From: Phytophthora hibernalis
Taxonomy: Eukaryota; Oomycota; Peronosporomycetes; Peronosporales; Peronosporaceae
Direction of reading: 5' to 3'
NCBI GenBank assembly: GCA_012656075.1
Contig: JAAKBF010000019.1
Coordinates: 1 to 64,000, forward strand
DNA length: 64,000 nucleotides
Part shown: positions 11,540-22,560 of the stretch, one piece after another
How the letters are laid out: the number at the start of each line of letters is the position of its first letter
How positions within the stretch are numbered: the first letter of the stretch is position 1
The notes under the pieces: model-generated
The model's input: the letters and a program-made list of their open reading frames with translations, nothing else
Told to the model about the DNA's origin: nothing
Database searches by the model: none
Made by a program: the position numbers and the translations under genes

Positions 11540-12486
11540 ATGGCTACCAACCTTCGTCCGATCGATTTCAATTCCGACCATTTCTGTAACGACGGATCGG
11601 ATTGGAGTGGCGATGTCTCCAATGAGACGATTTTCATCGAGTCACCGCCAGTCCAGTGTCTACCGACGGACGGATTGCAAGGCCAAGCTTTTGTGACGGA
11701 TACTGGAACCAATTTGTCAGGCGAACATCAGCCTGATTGTGCTTCTGACGTCCGGCGCCCGATACGTTCAAGCTCAACTGTCGTCAACTGGGAAGACCAG
11801 GTGCTGTTGGCGGCTGATGAAATTGGGTTGGCTGACGTTACGCTCACACCTCAGGAAGTTTGGCACATTATTTGCTACAAGTTCTACAACAATGACTATT
11901 CGATCGTTCAGGGTGTTTCCAAAAATATTGGGTCGGCTTTATCGCACGAGAACAACCCATTTTGGCCGTGAAATATACGGCGAGAGTGAGCCACTTTGCG
12001 ACGTTTGAAACAACCCAGGCCTGAAGTTCTTTCAGTCCCACTTTACGTACTACGAAGGCGAGGTTTTGCATCGAGTTATCGGGTGGGCGTATCCTCAGCT
12101 TGTCGATCGAATGAGACAGCAACAAAGCTCCCTCTTCTTTGATACCACGTACAGATGTGTACCGGAGTAGTTCTACCAGCTTGTGATCATCATGATGTTC
12201 GACAATATTTCCGACCTGTACTTGCCCGTGTTTTATGTGTTAACGACGGGCAAGACTACAGATGTCTACGAGCATTTGCTGCACTTCTTGCTCGTTGCAA
12301 CCAAGAGAAAACTCAACCAAGATCATGTTGCCTGCGATTTCGAGTATGCAATGATCAAGATATCAATAATCAGTTTCCTGTTGCCCCGTTGGAGTGTTCC
12401 ACTGTTTGCGTATGACCAAGTCAGCAGCAGAACGTGTACATGTAACGAAACATCTTATTGGAGTAATACAAGAACACTTTCGACTA
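11540..12486 (+). pseudogene. MULE transposase fragment, copy A1
   Basis: ORF 11540-11971 (MATNLRPIDFNSDHFC...) and the following frames read as the N-terminal and DDE portions of an oomycete Mutator-like transposase. Recognisable pieces are LTPQEVWHIICYKFYNNDYS, GRLYRTRTT, VIGWAYPQLVDRM, SLFFDTTYRCVPE (first catalytic D region), PVFYVLTTGKTTDVYEHLL and DHVACDFEYAMIK (DFE motif). An in-frame TAG after VPE and several frame breaks inactivate it. The sequence after DINNQFP is replaced by foreign sequence, and the C-terminal half is missing. It abuts a Copia fragment at 12487. Confidence 0.75.
11933..12486 (+). repeat. 550-bp duplication, copy 1 (copy 2 at about 17771-18325)
   Basis: Aligned by eye, the two segments differ at three single bases and one one-base indel over about 550 bp. 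Both carry the same internal stop and the same truncated MULE end, and they diverge abruptly after cactttcgacta. Shared damage means the segment was copied after the transposase had died. Confidence 0.85.
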
Positions 12487-13165
12487 TCTCAGCTTGTCGA
12501 TCGAATGAGTGTCGTGTTTGGTTCGCGGCCAGATATCGCGCATGCTGTGAGACACCTCGGGAAGTACCTGTCATGCTACACGCAGAACCATTTTCGAGAA
12601 GCGCAGCGGGTGCTGCGTTACCTCCTGCAAACACGAGACTACGCACTCCACATGGATGCCATCCATGGCAACGATGTCTGTATTACGGTGTTTACGGACT
12701 CGGAGTACGCTCATGCTTCTGATGACTCGAATTCTGTATCTGGCTACGTTCCTCTTCTTGATGGAAAAGGCTATCTGCTACGGCTCACGCAGATAGGGCG
12801 TCAATGCCCAGTCGAGCATGGAAGCGGAGTACATTGCGATGAATGAGGGCGTGAAGGACGTACTTTGGATCGTGGGATTTGTGTGAGGAGCTGAAGTGGC
12901 CTGCAGTCACACCACTGCTGCGCGATGATAATCAGGCAGTGCTGTACTTGACAAGAATCCTGGCAAGTACTCCAACACTAAACACATCAACAATAAGTAT
13001 TAGTTTATTCGGCACGTGGTTGAAGAAGGCAAGTTGAATAAGCTGCACGTACTGCCAAATTACAACACTTCGGACATCATGACGAAGCCTTTCGGAAGAG
13101 ACAAGTTTGATCAATTTTGTTTCAGTTTTAGGTGTGGCCTCTCGAAGGGACCCTGGCTCCAGATT
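12487..13165 (+). pseudogene. Copia retrotransposon, C-terminal RT and RNase H fragment
   Basis: Frames in series read as the end of a Ty1/Copia polyprotein. The post-RT segment is SRPDIAHAVRHLGKYLSCY. RNase H motifs follow: VFTDSEYAHASDD, then EAEYIAMNEGVKDVLWI, DDNQAVLYLT, and NTKHINNKYXFIRHVVEEG where X marks a stop. The polyprotein then runs into KLNKLHVLPNYNTSDIMTKP. Frame breaks occur near 12790 and 12890. Everything 5' of the RNase H linker is missing and replaced by the MULE segment. It is followed by a Copia LTR, consistent with this being the 3' end of one element. Confidence 0.8.
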
Positions 13166-13397
13166 ATCAGTGAGCACGGCGCGCTGCGAAACCAAAGACA
13201 CCATGATGCGGATGAAAAAAGACTCCATTATGATGATACTTAGCATGCTGCTATCTACCCCACGGCTGCGCCGACCAGCAAGTGTGGATCGAGTGAAGAT
13301 ACGGGACCTACAGATACGGCTGCGCGGAACATAGGTGCGTGGGTGCGTCCGCCCTCGCAACTTGTGAGCATCGACGCGTGTCGAGCGAATAGGAATG

Positions 13398-13910
13398 TGA
13401 GGTACAGCGATGGCTGCAGTGCCAAGCCGGCGCGCTACGCCATACACACGTACGAACCCAGGACCGAAGACTGCAGTGATGACGCTGCATCACGTGCAGC
13501 CTCCGCCAGAACTCATCCAAACGCGACGCAACGGACGCTGACGTTGCCCAGAGCGCTGACGTCGCTGCTTCCCAGAAGCCGCCACTACACAGACACTACC
13601 TGCTGCTGGATTTCGCCTACGAGCGAAACTTCTATGTGCTGCTGCGGCAGCACGTGGCGCTGGCTAGAGCGGGACGTTCCCAACGGGTCGAAACCGGGTG
13701 TGGCTAACAGTACACTTTGGGAGATATTCGCATGCCCTGGCTGTGAAGGTGTCGAGTGTGTGTGTGGCTAACTAATGTGTTATTTTACACGTATAAATAG
13801 TGTTGGTTTGCAGTGTCTGTTGTAGACGACCATCTTGGGTTGATATCACCGTATCCCGTTCGCTCTGCGAAGTTAACCAACTCTGGGACCGGTAGGTTGT
13901 GAGTTCGATT
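13398..13910 (+). repeat. Copia LTR (3' LTR of the fragment at 12487)
   Basis: About 500 bp here matches, in opposite orientation, the segment at about 41725-42213. The LTR contains a TATA box (cacgtataaatagtg, about 13789) and a GC-rich hairpin (gtgctgctgcggcagcac, 13636-13653). Similarity between the two copies continues past the likely LTR end into ctgcgaagttaaccaac and gagttcgat, that is, into the primer-binding-site region. Exact ends are uncertain; the start is near tgaggtacagc. Confidence 0.7.
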
Positions 13911-13981
13911 GCCCCGGCGACTTGACTTTGGGTCGGAGTAGATCAGGATCAATAGTGTAATGGAGAGACCCCACATCATGC

Positions 13982-14062
13982 GCTTGACATGGCTTACACC
14001 CCTATTGGAAGGTTTATCAGCATACCTGCGAAGTTAAGCAGCCTCAAGCTCGGGTAGGTAGC
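13982..14062 (+). other. 5S-rRNA-like remnant
   Basis: The string ctgcgaagttaagcagcctc followed by aagctcgggtaggta resembles the internal promoter of eukaryotic 5S rRNA genes (GAAG-TAAGCAG-TC-GC-GG-TAG). The upstream acccctattggaag fits helix II/III of 5S. The match is short and the remainder degenerate, so this is a relic or a 5S-derived element and not a working gene. I base this on memory of the 5S consensus. Confidence 0.35.
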
Positions 14063-14283
14063 AGTCAGCAGCAGGCAACAATCGGCTAAATGCAGCATCA
14101 ATCGGTCGGCTAAATGCAGCAGCAAGCAGTCCGTCCAGTAACGTCCAGTAACGTCAAGTAAAAGACATAGCATTTCGGCCTCCGGCCGGTAATTCCCCAC
14201 TCCGTGGCGAACCGGTAAAGGACCAGCTAGTGTGCTCCGCAAACAAAAGCAGTAAACGTCCACAAAAATCATAGCACATCGAA

Positions 14284-14352
14284 ATTCCTATGTGCTGCTG
14301 CGGCAGCACGTGGCGCTTCATGCAGCGGGACGTTCGATACGGGTCGAAACTG
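14284..14352 (+). repeat. Diverged Copia LTR scrap
   Basis: About 68 bp matches the hairpin part of the LTR at 13629-13697: tgtgctgctgcggcagcacg, then tggcgct, gcgggacgttc and gggtcgaaac. The hairpin palindrome is conserved while the flanks have drifted. Confidence 0.65.
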
Positions 14353-15085
14353 CTACGCCACTCACAGCAATCAAGGCACATACAAGTACGTTAGAAGTAA
14401 CCATAGCTAATATAACGTACGTGTTGCGAAGGTAGGCTAGGCGGACGAGGTGCGCTACGCACACAGCTCACTGGACCTCACTTCTTGGCTCACCTTCGCC
14501 GAGCCAAGCCCTTCAAATCACTGTAAGGTGTAGGCCCTTGCTACCGTAAATCACGGGGATCATGCAAGGCCGTAAAAGTAGAAACCAAGTCAAATCGTAA
14601 AAGTATGTTTGAGGCTGTAAAATACTAGTTTTTCAGCTTACATACAAAAGCTTCGACGTATTGGACGCCTACCATAACCCTAGAGATCACCCGACATAAT
14701 TGCAGCAGGTATGTCGGATCATAAGAAAAAATAAATCTCGTGAGGAGAGAAAATCGCCTGAGCAAACAACCCTACCCCTAGTTTTATGCTGCGGTAGCCA
14801 TATTTGGCGTTGACATTGAAAACTGTATATAGTATGCTGATCATCACTTTTCATTAAGTCACCTTCACTCAGTAGTCATATATCTTCGCATATCTCATTT
14901 CGCGCGCCACCTTCAACTTGCCACTTTAAAAATTCCGGGTGAGTGGCAAGTGGCGGGAAACCCTACAACAGGTTCGTGTCTGTGCCCGGGTATGTCTCGC
15001 GGGAGATCGCTCCATAGCTGTCTCTAGTGTAGGTGCCATGGTCCGCCAGACGCACTCCGCCCTGTATTGGCGTGTTCGCTGAGTC
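14353..15085. other. Intergenic sequence without a recognisable gene
   Basis: AT-rich, with no ORF I can support. It includes gtgtaggcccttgctaccgt and a small-protein-like frame on the minus strand at 14926-15333 that mirrors the Pro/Ala-rich ORF on the plus strand and is a shadow. Confidence 0.4.
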
Positions 15086-16245
15086 GTGGACACCTCAAGA
15101 GAGGACGAAAACACGCCCCCGAACACGCAGCGCGAGGATGTAAGCGCAAGCGGAACCAGAACGAAGCCCGCGCCTGTCGCCAAGCCCGCGCGAGATACCA
15201 GATCCGCGTGTGATGCTGAGCCCGAGCGTGATGCTGAACTCGCGTCCGTTGTCAAGCCCGCACCCAGAACCGAGCCCGTGCCCAGGACCAAACCCGCGCC
15301 TGTTGCCAAGTCGGTGCCCGTAGAGAGCGACATCTATACGGGTACTTTGACATCTCTGTGGATGCATTTCCTCCATGGTGTCCGCATGCTGAAGGCGGTC
15401 ACAAACAACGCGCCGCCTGATGACGCAGCATCCCAGTCGCCCGCGAGGCCCCCGCCGCCCAAGGGAAGCAGGCTCAACTCGACCACGTCTTCGCGTGCCT
15501 TGCTGGAGACTCGGCCACCGTCATCCACGCGCCCACGTTCACGACCCCAGCTTCGTGAACGCTATCGCACTCGGCGAGAACGCCGTATTGCCACCGAGCC
15601 GTACCAGCAGTGCCGAGTCCAGCACCAGGTGCCGCCGCCGACGGTAAACCCGACGGGGCAGATGTGGACCAGTCCAGTCTCCACTCGTCCTTCACGGCCT
15701 CGTGCCCCACGCGCTCTCTTTGTCGGTTCGAGCCAGCCCGGTGGACAATTCGTGTCGCCCACCTCCGCAAGCAGTACAACCCGCTTGGGGTCGTCTTTCC
15801 TGCAGGGCCCCACTTCGGCTGGTGCGACTGCTCTTCTCCGTGCCGAGTGGGTTACTGCAGGAACTCCTTGATGCACTTATACTGTATTTCGAGTTGCTGC
15901 CCCTACGACGGCAAGTATGGGAACGGCGTGGCGGAATCGTCCAAGGTCCGCCTGGTGCGAAACACGACAACGAGGGAGCTGGATGTCGTCACCGCAAGTG
16001 ACATCGATGCCGACGAGGTGATGGGCGAGTACTTGTGCGAGATCGAGCACGTGAGCGTGGCGCATGCAAAGGCGCGATTGGTGCCAACGTGGAAGCGTAG
16101 ACCCCGTCCAAAAGTGCAACCTTTGTCTTTGCTGTGCAAGCCCACTTTGCGCGCGAACCCCGCCAGGTTTGACGCGCAGGATTTTGATTCCACACTTCTC
16201 TGGTGGCATAAGCGCCAAGTCGCCGGCTCCTACATTGCCGACTGA
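15086..16245 (+). pseudogene. Transposon-type SET-domain protein, truncated
   Basis: ORF 15086-15871 gives a Pro/Ala/Arg-rich N-terminus (MDTSREDENTPPNTQREDVS). After a frame change near 15850 the frame ending at 16245 gives a Cys-rich pre-SET stretch (WCDCSSPCRVGYCRNSL) and a SET N-terminus (YGNGVAESSKVRLVRNTTTR, then DIDADEVMGEYLCEIEH). The later SET motifs (NHSC and the catalytic Tyr) are absent, and the reading ends in unrelated sequence (AGSYIAD). Multicopy SET proteins of this style occur in Phytophthora transposon-rich DNA; that link is from memory. Activity is not expected. It lies 156 bp upstream of a DUF6818 ORF on the same strand and may belong to the same element. Confidence 0.5.
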
Positions 16246-16401
16246 GATGCGTCTTTCATTTTTGATTTTGCCAAGTCCTGATCAAGTCTCCAGCTCCAAA
16301 CGCAAACTCGCCTCCTCCCCACCGTTCCTGGCACGATGCGCGTGGTCCCTCGCTTTGTGGTGCTCCTAGATTGTCCTAACGTGCCAATTTACTGAGCCTA
16401 G

Positions 16402-17311
16402 ATGGATAAGATTACCGGTAGCTCGAACTACAAACAGCACGAAGTGCGCCGCCTACTCGCGTTTGTCAAGAAGCTCTTTCCGCTCGGCAAGGATGAATGG
16501 AAGCGTCTCACCAACGCGTACAACGCCAACCGGGGTCGCGGCGTGGGTGAACGCGACTATGGAAGCCTTCGCCGTAAATTTAAGGTCCGCAAGCCCACCG
16601 GTATTGCTGAGATACCGCCACACATCAAAGAGGCTAAGCTCCTAAAGCGCTCCGTCGACGAGAAGGCGGACGTGGTCGTGATGGACGACGGGGTCGATGA
16701 GGAGGGTCAAGGCGAGAACGCCGATTACGATGCGAACGTCGAGCCATTCGACCTGTGCTTCGACTTTGATGGTGGCGAGGGGTTTCACCTCGACCGCCAC
16801 GTGGACGGAAGCGCTGCTACCAGCGCCAACAGACCAGTATCGTGACCGGTAGCATCGCGAGTAGTGAACGCCCGCACCACGACAAGAGGCACGGGGCGGA
16901 GAGAGACATCGCCACTCGATCAACAACCACCAAGACGGGCGAGTGTGGCGGAGAACTGTCGGAGATGCTGGGCGCGGGTGCTACCCAAGAAAAGCTGGAG
17001 GCCTTTGCAAGTACCCCCCGTCCATCACCGATAGGGGCTCGATCAAAGCAGAAACAGCGACTGGTTCACCCTCGCGGCTCGAGAAACCTACTGCGACACC
17101 TCCGACGGGCGATTCGACTGAAGCTTCAACCGGCCCGACACGTGATCAGGTGGAAGCGCAACGCTACCCAAAGCTAAGCAACGCCTCTCACCGACTCGGA
17201 GGTAGCGATCTGTCTGACTTGCGCGACACAGTCGTCCACAAGCGCACCCGCGACAATGACGACGAGTTGATCGAGGCTTGCTACGTCAAAGCTAAGCGTA
17301 TGAGAGCGTAG
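16402..17311 (+). pseudogene. DUF6818-like protein (Phytophthora repeat-associated)
   Basis: ORF 16402-16845 begins MDKITGSSNYKQHEV and continues with LLAFVKKLFPLGKDEWKRL, YNANRGRGVGERDYGSLRRK and KPTGIAEIPPHIKEAK. This is the family I recognise as DUF6818, common in Phytophthora repeats and reminiscent of a Myb/SANT-like DNA-binding fold. After frame breaks near 16850 and 16990 the protein continues to a basic end at 17311 (NASHRLGGSDLSDLRDTV, then DDELIEACYVKAKRMRA). Function unknown; DNA binding is inferred from the fold only. Confidence 0.6.
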
Positions 17312-17739
17312 CTGTGGATCATAATGAAGGCGAAGATTCACACGGCTGTAAACCGGTTGAATGCTCCCCACTCCCCACTCCCCACTCAGCGGCCTGCCAC
17401 ACCGAGGTTATCGCGTTTTACCGCGTGCGTGCAGGTCTGCACAACGATGGCAAGATGAGCTCCAGGTCTCCGTCCTCGATCGGGGTGAGGATGCCGCCAG
17501 TCATGACCAAAGAGCTCGGAAAGCCGAGTCTGACACGACATTCATCCGCTCGTCCGAACAGTACTGCGGATCCATCAGCTTCAGCCGAAGCTCCAGCAAA
17601 GTTTTCTAGTCGTTCCACAACCCGGGCTGTTGTGCTTCGACAATATAATGCACACATCCGCAGCAAAACAAATCGGGCCGGTGACGAACACCGAATCCAG
17701 CCATCCGTTGTACATGGCGATCTGCAAGTCCGTATTTGA

Positions 17740-18325
17740 TGATTGCTGTGTTTCCAAGAAACAGATTTTGGGTCGGCTTTATCGCACGAGAACAACCTAT
17801 TTTGGCCGTGAAATATACGGCGAGAGTGAGCCACTTTGCGACGTTTGAAACAACCCAGACCTGAAGTTCTTTCAGTCCCACTTTACGTACTACGAAGGCG
17901 AGGTTTTGCATCGAGTTATCGGGTGGGCGTATCCTCAGCTTGTCGATCGAATGAGACAGCAACAAAGCTCCCTCTTCTTTGATACCACGTACAGATGTGT
18001 ACCGGAGTAGTTCTACCAGCTTGTGATCATCATGATGTTCGACAATATTTCCGACCTGTACTTGCCCGTGTTTTATGTGTTAACGACGGGCAAGACTACA
18101 GATGTCTACGAGCATTTGCTGCACTTCTTGCTCGTTGCAACCAAGAGAAAACTTAACCAAGATCATGTTGCCTGCGATTTCGAGTATGCAATGATCAAGA
18201 TATCAATAATCAGTTTCCTGTTGCCCCGTTGGAGTGTTCCACTGTTTGCGTATGACCAAGTCAGCAGCAGAACGTGTACATGTAACGAAACATCTTATTG
18301 AGTAATACAAGAACACTTTCGACTA
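17740..18325 (+). pseudogene. MULE transposase fragment, copy A2
   Basis: Second copy of the segment at 11933-12486: GRLYRTRTTYFGREIYGESE, VIGWAYPQLVDRM, SLFFDTTYRCVPE with the same following TAG stop, DHVACDFEYAMIK. The N-terminus before SKKQILG is unrelated to copy A1. It ends at the same base (cactttcgacta) and runs into the piggyBac region. Confidence 0.75.
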
Positions 18326-18439
18326 CTAAGTGGTTCGTTATTCAGTGTTTTGATAAAAAGATGAGAGTGATGCACGTTTATACATGAACGCGTGCCGGTT
18401 GCTGGCCCACTCCACTTCTAGTTGAACGTAACCTTTCAC

Positions 18440-20512
18440 GATGCAGATCAAGAAAAAACTCGGAGGGACGAGCTGCGATGGCGCGGGTTTCCTGAGTGGT
18501 GATATCATTGATACGACGGAGACATTTTTGCTGCTGCTGTACAGGTTCGACGATCGTCTAATCCTCCCGCTTGAAGATAGTGGTCGTGAAATTTCTTTCA
18601 ACAGGTCCATAACGCCTGACAAACAAAGATCCTGGTAGGCTGACTGGGGTGTACTTGCGTGCACAGTGAGACCATGCTTCGTACAGTTCGCCATCTCCGT
18701 CGATTATCGTCCTACAAATAATACAACCTCTTTTGGATCATGAATCTGGAAATTGCACTTGAGATCGGAGAGGATAGAACGGTGATATGGCGCTGCTATT
18801 GCTTGTTGTGTCTTTCGAACGACTTAAATTGGTACCGGGGTCCGAAGAATGGCCAGGTCGGCCTCGGTTGGGCTTGCGTACATCAATCCAGAGTCCAAAA
18901 GGGTGTTGCGCCAAACACCAGATAACGGCTCGCAAATCAGCTTCAGTACCAACTCTCTCCGAGAACGGCGCTTGCTTTTACACCCTCCTGCCATTTTGCG
19001 GGTGATAAATGCGTTGCATCTGGCTTAATCGACAAACGCAAGAGCTAATGTTTTGTGCCACTTGCGAAAGGAATGTCCCGTCGGCCACAGAAAACCGAGC
19101 TTTTAGCTGGTCGATATGATCGACGCCTTGCATAGCACTGTTATGCTCGATACCGCACGTAGGGGCTGTATACGGACGTTCGGCCTGCCCAACTTGACGA
19201 TAGACTGTTGTCGACGTCGATGCATCAGCGTTTGAGACGATGTTGACAACTGATCCGTCAAACCACGAGGCGGCAACTATGCCGTTTCTATCACTGACGG
19301 CTTGTTTCATTGAGCCATCGAGCTAGATTGTATCATCACACCGTGTGTAGTGTTTGCTGTTCTCACGAATTCTTCCACGACCATAAAGACCAAATACGCG
19401 AAGCATTTCCAAAAGTTGGCACGACGTGTAGTAGTTGTCGGTGTTGGCAATACGACCTGAGTGGTGAATTGGTCTTGTGACTTCAGTGACGCACTTGCGA
19501 CCCTCTGATGCAGCGTCTATCGCTGTCGCCAATGTGCGTGTGTCTTCAGTTGAAAGCACCCCATCGTGTTGCTCACTTAGATCACAATGAAGTCGAAAGT
19601 TGGTCATGAGCCACGACTCCGAGCAGCAGCACATGTAAATCTTGAAATGGTACTTTCCTGTCGGCTTGGTTGCGCTGAACAGAATTAAACTCCGCGCAAA
19701 ACGAGATCGACACGCAATACTGAACTCGTCGATAGCGACATTTCTCCCTAAGATGACAAACTCGGAAGCTATGATCTTCAGCATATTCATCAATGGACGG
19801 ATGCGGGCGGCTGGGTCACGCTTCAAGTCTGCAGTAGAAACAGAGTGGCTCGGTAGGAAATGTTCTTTCGAATGAACTTAAACCGGGCCAAGGTCACGAT
19901 AGAGTCCAAACGGACACTCTGAGATTCGAATATACTATCTCCAACCTGCTCTCCCCAATAGTGTGCATATTATCCCTTGTCGACCAGAGATAAATAGAAT
20001 AGAACTTCCAAGAAGTGTATTATCACGTCCAACTTCACCAGAGGTCGCTTCTTATCGGCGGCGTAGGTATTTGTATTCTTCACAATTCGCGTCCAACATT
20101 CTATGGATAGATACGCTAGCAAGCTCGAAGACGCCGAATTCTTGAAGATAGATTTGAAATCAGCTTTAACGTGCAGCGATGTTAAGCTATCAGTGTGCTA
20201 CAAGTCATCAGGAGGATTAATTACAGCTCGAGGTTGAAATTCCATTTCTGTTAGTCGTTCAACTTTGCCTACATTCTCCGGAATGCCTTCACTGCAGTAG
20301 AACCGAGCACAATCCTGACTGACTTCTTCAAATTTATCCCCCAAGCCCTCAGTCTCAACTTCTTCGTCATAAGGGCGACATACCGCATACCATACCTCCT
20401 CTCTCAGCTCGCTGCTGTTCAGCCTATTGTAACGCGCAATTTTTTCTAAGGCTTTTCTACAAGGACATAGTCTCGGCAAATGATCCCCGTGAGATACGCA
20501 GAGCCAACGCAA
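18440..20512 (-). pseudogene. piggyBac transposase (DDE_Tnp_1_7), decayed
   Basis: Reading from 20512 down, an acidic N-terminal part (20512-20198) leads through broken frames (LLAYLSIECWTRIVKN, VIIHFLEVLFYLSL) into ORF 19826-19323. There the piggyBac core is clear: NVAIDEFSIACRSRFARSLI, KPTGKYHFKIYMCCCSESWL, SGRIANTDNYYTSCQLLEML. It continues in 19310-18978 (GIVAASWFDGSVVNIVSN, ERPYTAPTCGIEHNSAMQGV, DHIDQLKARFS) and a Cys-containing tail (GCIICRTIIDGDGEL). The catalytic Asp contexts (AIDEF, TDNYY) are present. Several stops and frame changes remain. No TTAA-flanked terminal repeats were identified. Confidence 0.75.
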
Positions 20513-20842
20513 CGTTATTCTGCCCTTGACATCCTGTAACGGGAGTCACACGCACCTTTGCCTTAGAGGAAGCGTTAACGCGTAACCACAACAGATGCCT
20601 GGCGTCTCTGTTGTAAGCTGGCCTTCCTGTCGTTTCCTGGTACCGAGTACCAAACGACTTGCGAACTTCCGGATTAGAGTTAAACTGATTTATACTAAGA
20701 ACACTGTTGTAGTTCTAACTACTGCTAACTATCTGCATACTGAATCCCTGTCTAATCTGATCTGTCCTAATGGGGACCACCCATTTTAGATGTACTGCTT
20801 TAATACAACTGACGTACCACTTAAGTACGACTGAAGTACGAA

Positions 20843-21583
20843 TTAAGTCCTTGACGTGCCACACACCACGCGTGTGGCGGACACCAATGGTGTGGACCAC
20901 ATCACAGAGAACAATGGTCGCCCCCTGTCAAGTGCCCCATTACACATCCACTCTTCTTCACTTGGCAAGAAAACGACATGATCGCCAATGATAGTGCACT
21001 CGTTGGAATCGAGAGTAGTTGCTGGCGCTAATTGCGATGATAGCGTTCCATCCAACTGTGTTGTAATCTCCGCTTCGTCGCTGAAGGTGGAACCAGCCTC
21101 GGTTGTCTGGTTCAAATGCTTTTGAGTTGCAGCAATATTTTGGCGAAAACGCTTCACCATTTGTGGCTTCAAATTGCACTCAGGTTCCCAAGTATTCTCG
21201 TCCGACTCGTATCCAGCCCATTTCACAAAAATTGGTCCTCACTCTCCTTCAAAATAGACCCGACTTCATACATGTCATCACCACTCGCACTGTCAGCATA
21301 ATCCGGGTCAATTGTGACTGCCTTTGCTTTCTAGTACTACGTCGCGTTTTAGCGCGGGTCTTTGTTACTCCTGGTGCCGATTTCCCGCTTGTGTTTGTGC
21401 TTGATCTCCGTGTTTGCGACATAGACGACCGCAGTTCCGCCGCGCAAAAGGCGTCGTCCAGCATTCGATTTGCTCGACGCGGGGCCAAGTATGCTTACAT
21501 CGTATTGCTTGGGATGGAACGCGGGGCAAAAGCTTTCATTCGAGTAAAGCGAAGGATTCATAGTGACTCTCACCCCACCGCGT
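20843..21583 (-). pseudogene. Chromodomain module upstream of the piggyBac
   Basis: A basic N-terminus (MAPRRANRMLDDAFCAAELR, about 21488) leads, after a frame change near 21310, into a chromodomain: DDMYEVGSILKESEDQF, then KWAGYESDENTWEPECNL, with the aromatic-cage W and Y positions present. After it comes a Ser/Thr/Glu-rich tail ending near 20843. The strand and order fit an N-terminal chromodomain fused to, or mobilised with, the piggyBac transposase at 20512-18440. The alternative is a Ty3/gypsy chromovirus end followed by an LTR-like stretch (20520-20840 holds a tataaatcag box). The chromodomain sits within about 110 residues of an apparent start, which argues against an integrase tail. 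Confidence 0.55.
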
Positions 21584-22009
21584 CATAATCGACCGTCTAG
21601 ACCAGCTCACCATCTGTGGTGTGTGCGCGTTAACGGCCACGGTGTCTTCTTCTTCGCGCCACTTTCTCTGTTGTAAGGGACTCTAGCAGAAGCGACGATT
21701 GTAAAAACTCGTAATTACGTGCTTGTTGCTGACGTGAAAACTCCTCGTAATTTATTGCGCTGGCGCAAATATCTCTCTGAGAAATTCCCATTTTGACCAA
21801 TCAAATGGTTTTGCGGAAAATGCTTAAACACCTCAGACTACAACTAGAATAGTTTGTGCTGCGGATAGCGGGCTAAAACCAAGCATTTATGCGTGTTTAG
21901 GTGAAATTCGAGTACCGTAACCTATATACCCGAATACAATCCAGTCTTCTAAATATTAGAAGCGGAGAATCTTAAAATAATCGGACTCTAATCGAAAAGT
22001 AATTTTTCA
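21584..22009. other. Intergenic sequence, no gene seen
   Basis: AT-rich beyond about 21700, with no supportable ORF. It lies between the chromodomain module and a pogo-type fragment and may hold element termini that I could not delimit. Confidence 0.4.
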
Positions 22010-22560
22010 TCATCGTGCAGAACACCAATGTCGTCCAGCTAGCTCTTGAATGTTTAACCCTTCATTGCCTTCCTCTTCCTCGCCATTGATGTCCATCGAC
22101 AGCACCGTTGTAAGCGTGTCACCAAACACATCGTGATGTGCGATGTGCCAGTCGTACACGTTGTCCGAGAAGTCACGCGTCAGAACCAGGATCTGTCTCG
22201 CGCCAATCATTCCGCACCCAACCACGACTGGCGGTGGTCTTGGGTTGCCGACCTCGGTGTAGGAGCCTTGATCGCTTTCCCTCTATGCGTTGATCTCACC
22301 AAACAGAATGCCCTTGAATGACCGGTAGATTGCGATGTCACCAGCCTGTAAATACGCGGTCAATCCTCCTGGAATAACACACATGACCGTGTCTGGCACT
22401 TCTCCCTTCACCTACTGGCTCGCAACGAGTCCCACACAAGATAATTGCCTTCGCTCATGGGTCATGTCAATCAATGGTAACTGGAGGACTTAGCACCCTC
22501 TTTAACAGGTTGCTGTCAACCCACGCCTTTGGCTGATACGTGAAGTACACGCGTTGCGGT
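22010..22560 (-). pseudogene. DDE_1 (pogo/jerky-type) transposase C-terminal fragment
   Basis: Minus-strand frames read PQRVYFTYQPKAWVDSNLLK, then DTVMCVIPGGLTAYLQAGDI, AIYRSFKGILFGEIN, then PRPPPVVVGCGMIGARQILV and an acidic end with DINGEEEEGNEG. This is the C-terminal part of the pogo-like DDE superfamily endonucleases common in oomycetes. The gene lacks its N-terminal HTH and first catalytic Asp region, and is broken by stops near 22290 and 22420. Confidence 0.6.

Noticed and set aside
15095..15376. Gly-rich minus-strand ORF
   Set aside because: It mirrors the Pro/Ala-rich plus-strand ORF; GC-rich low complexity keeps both strands open.
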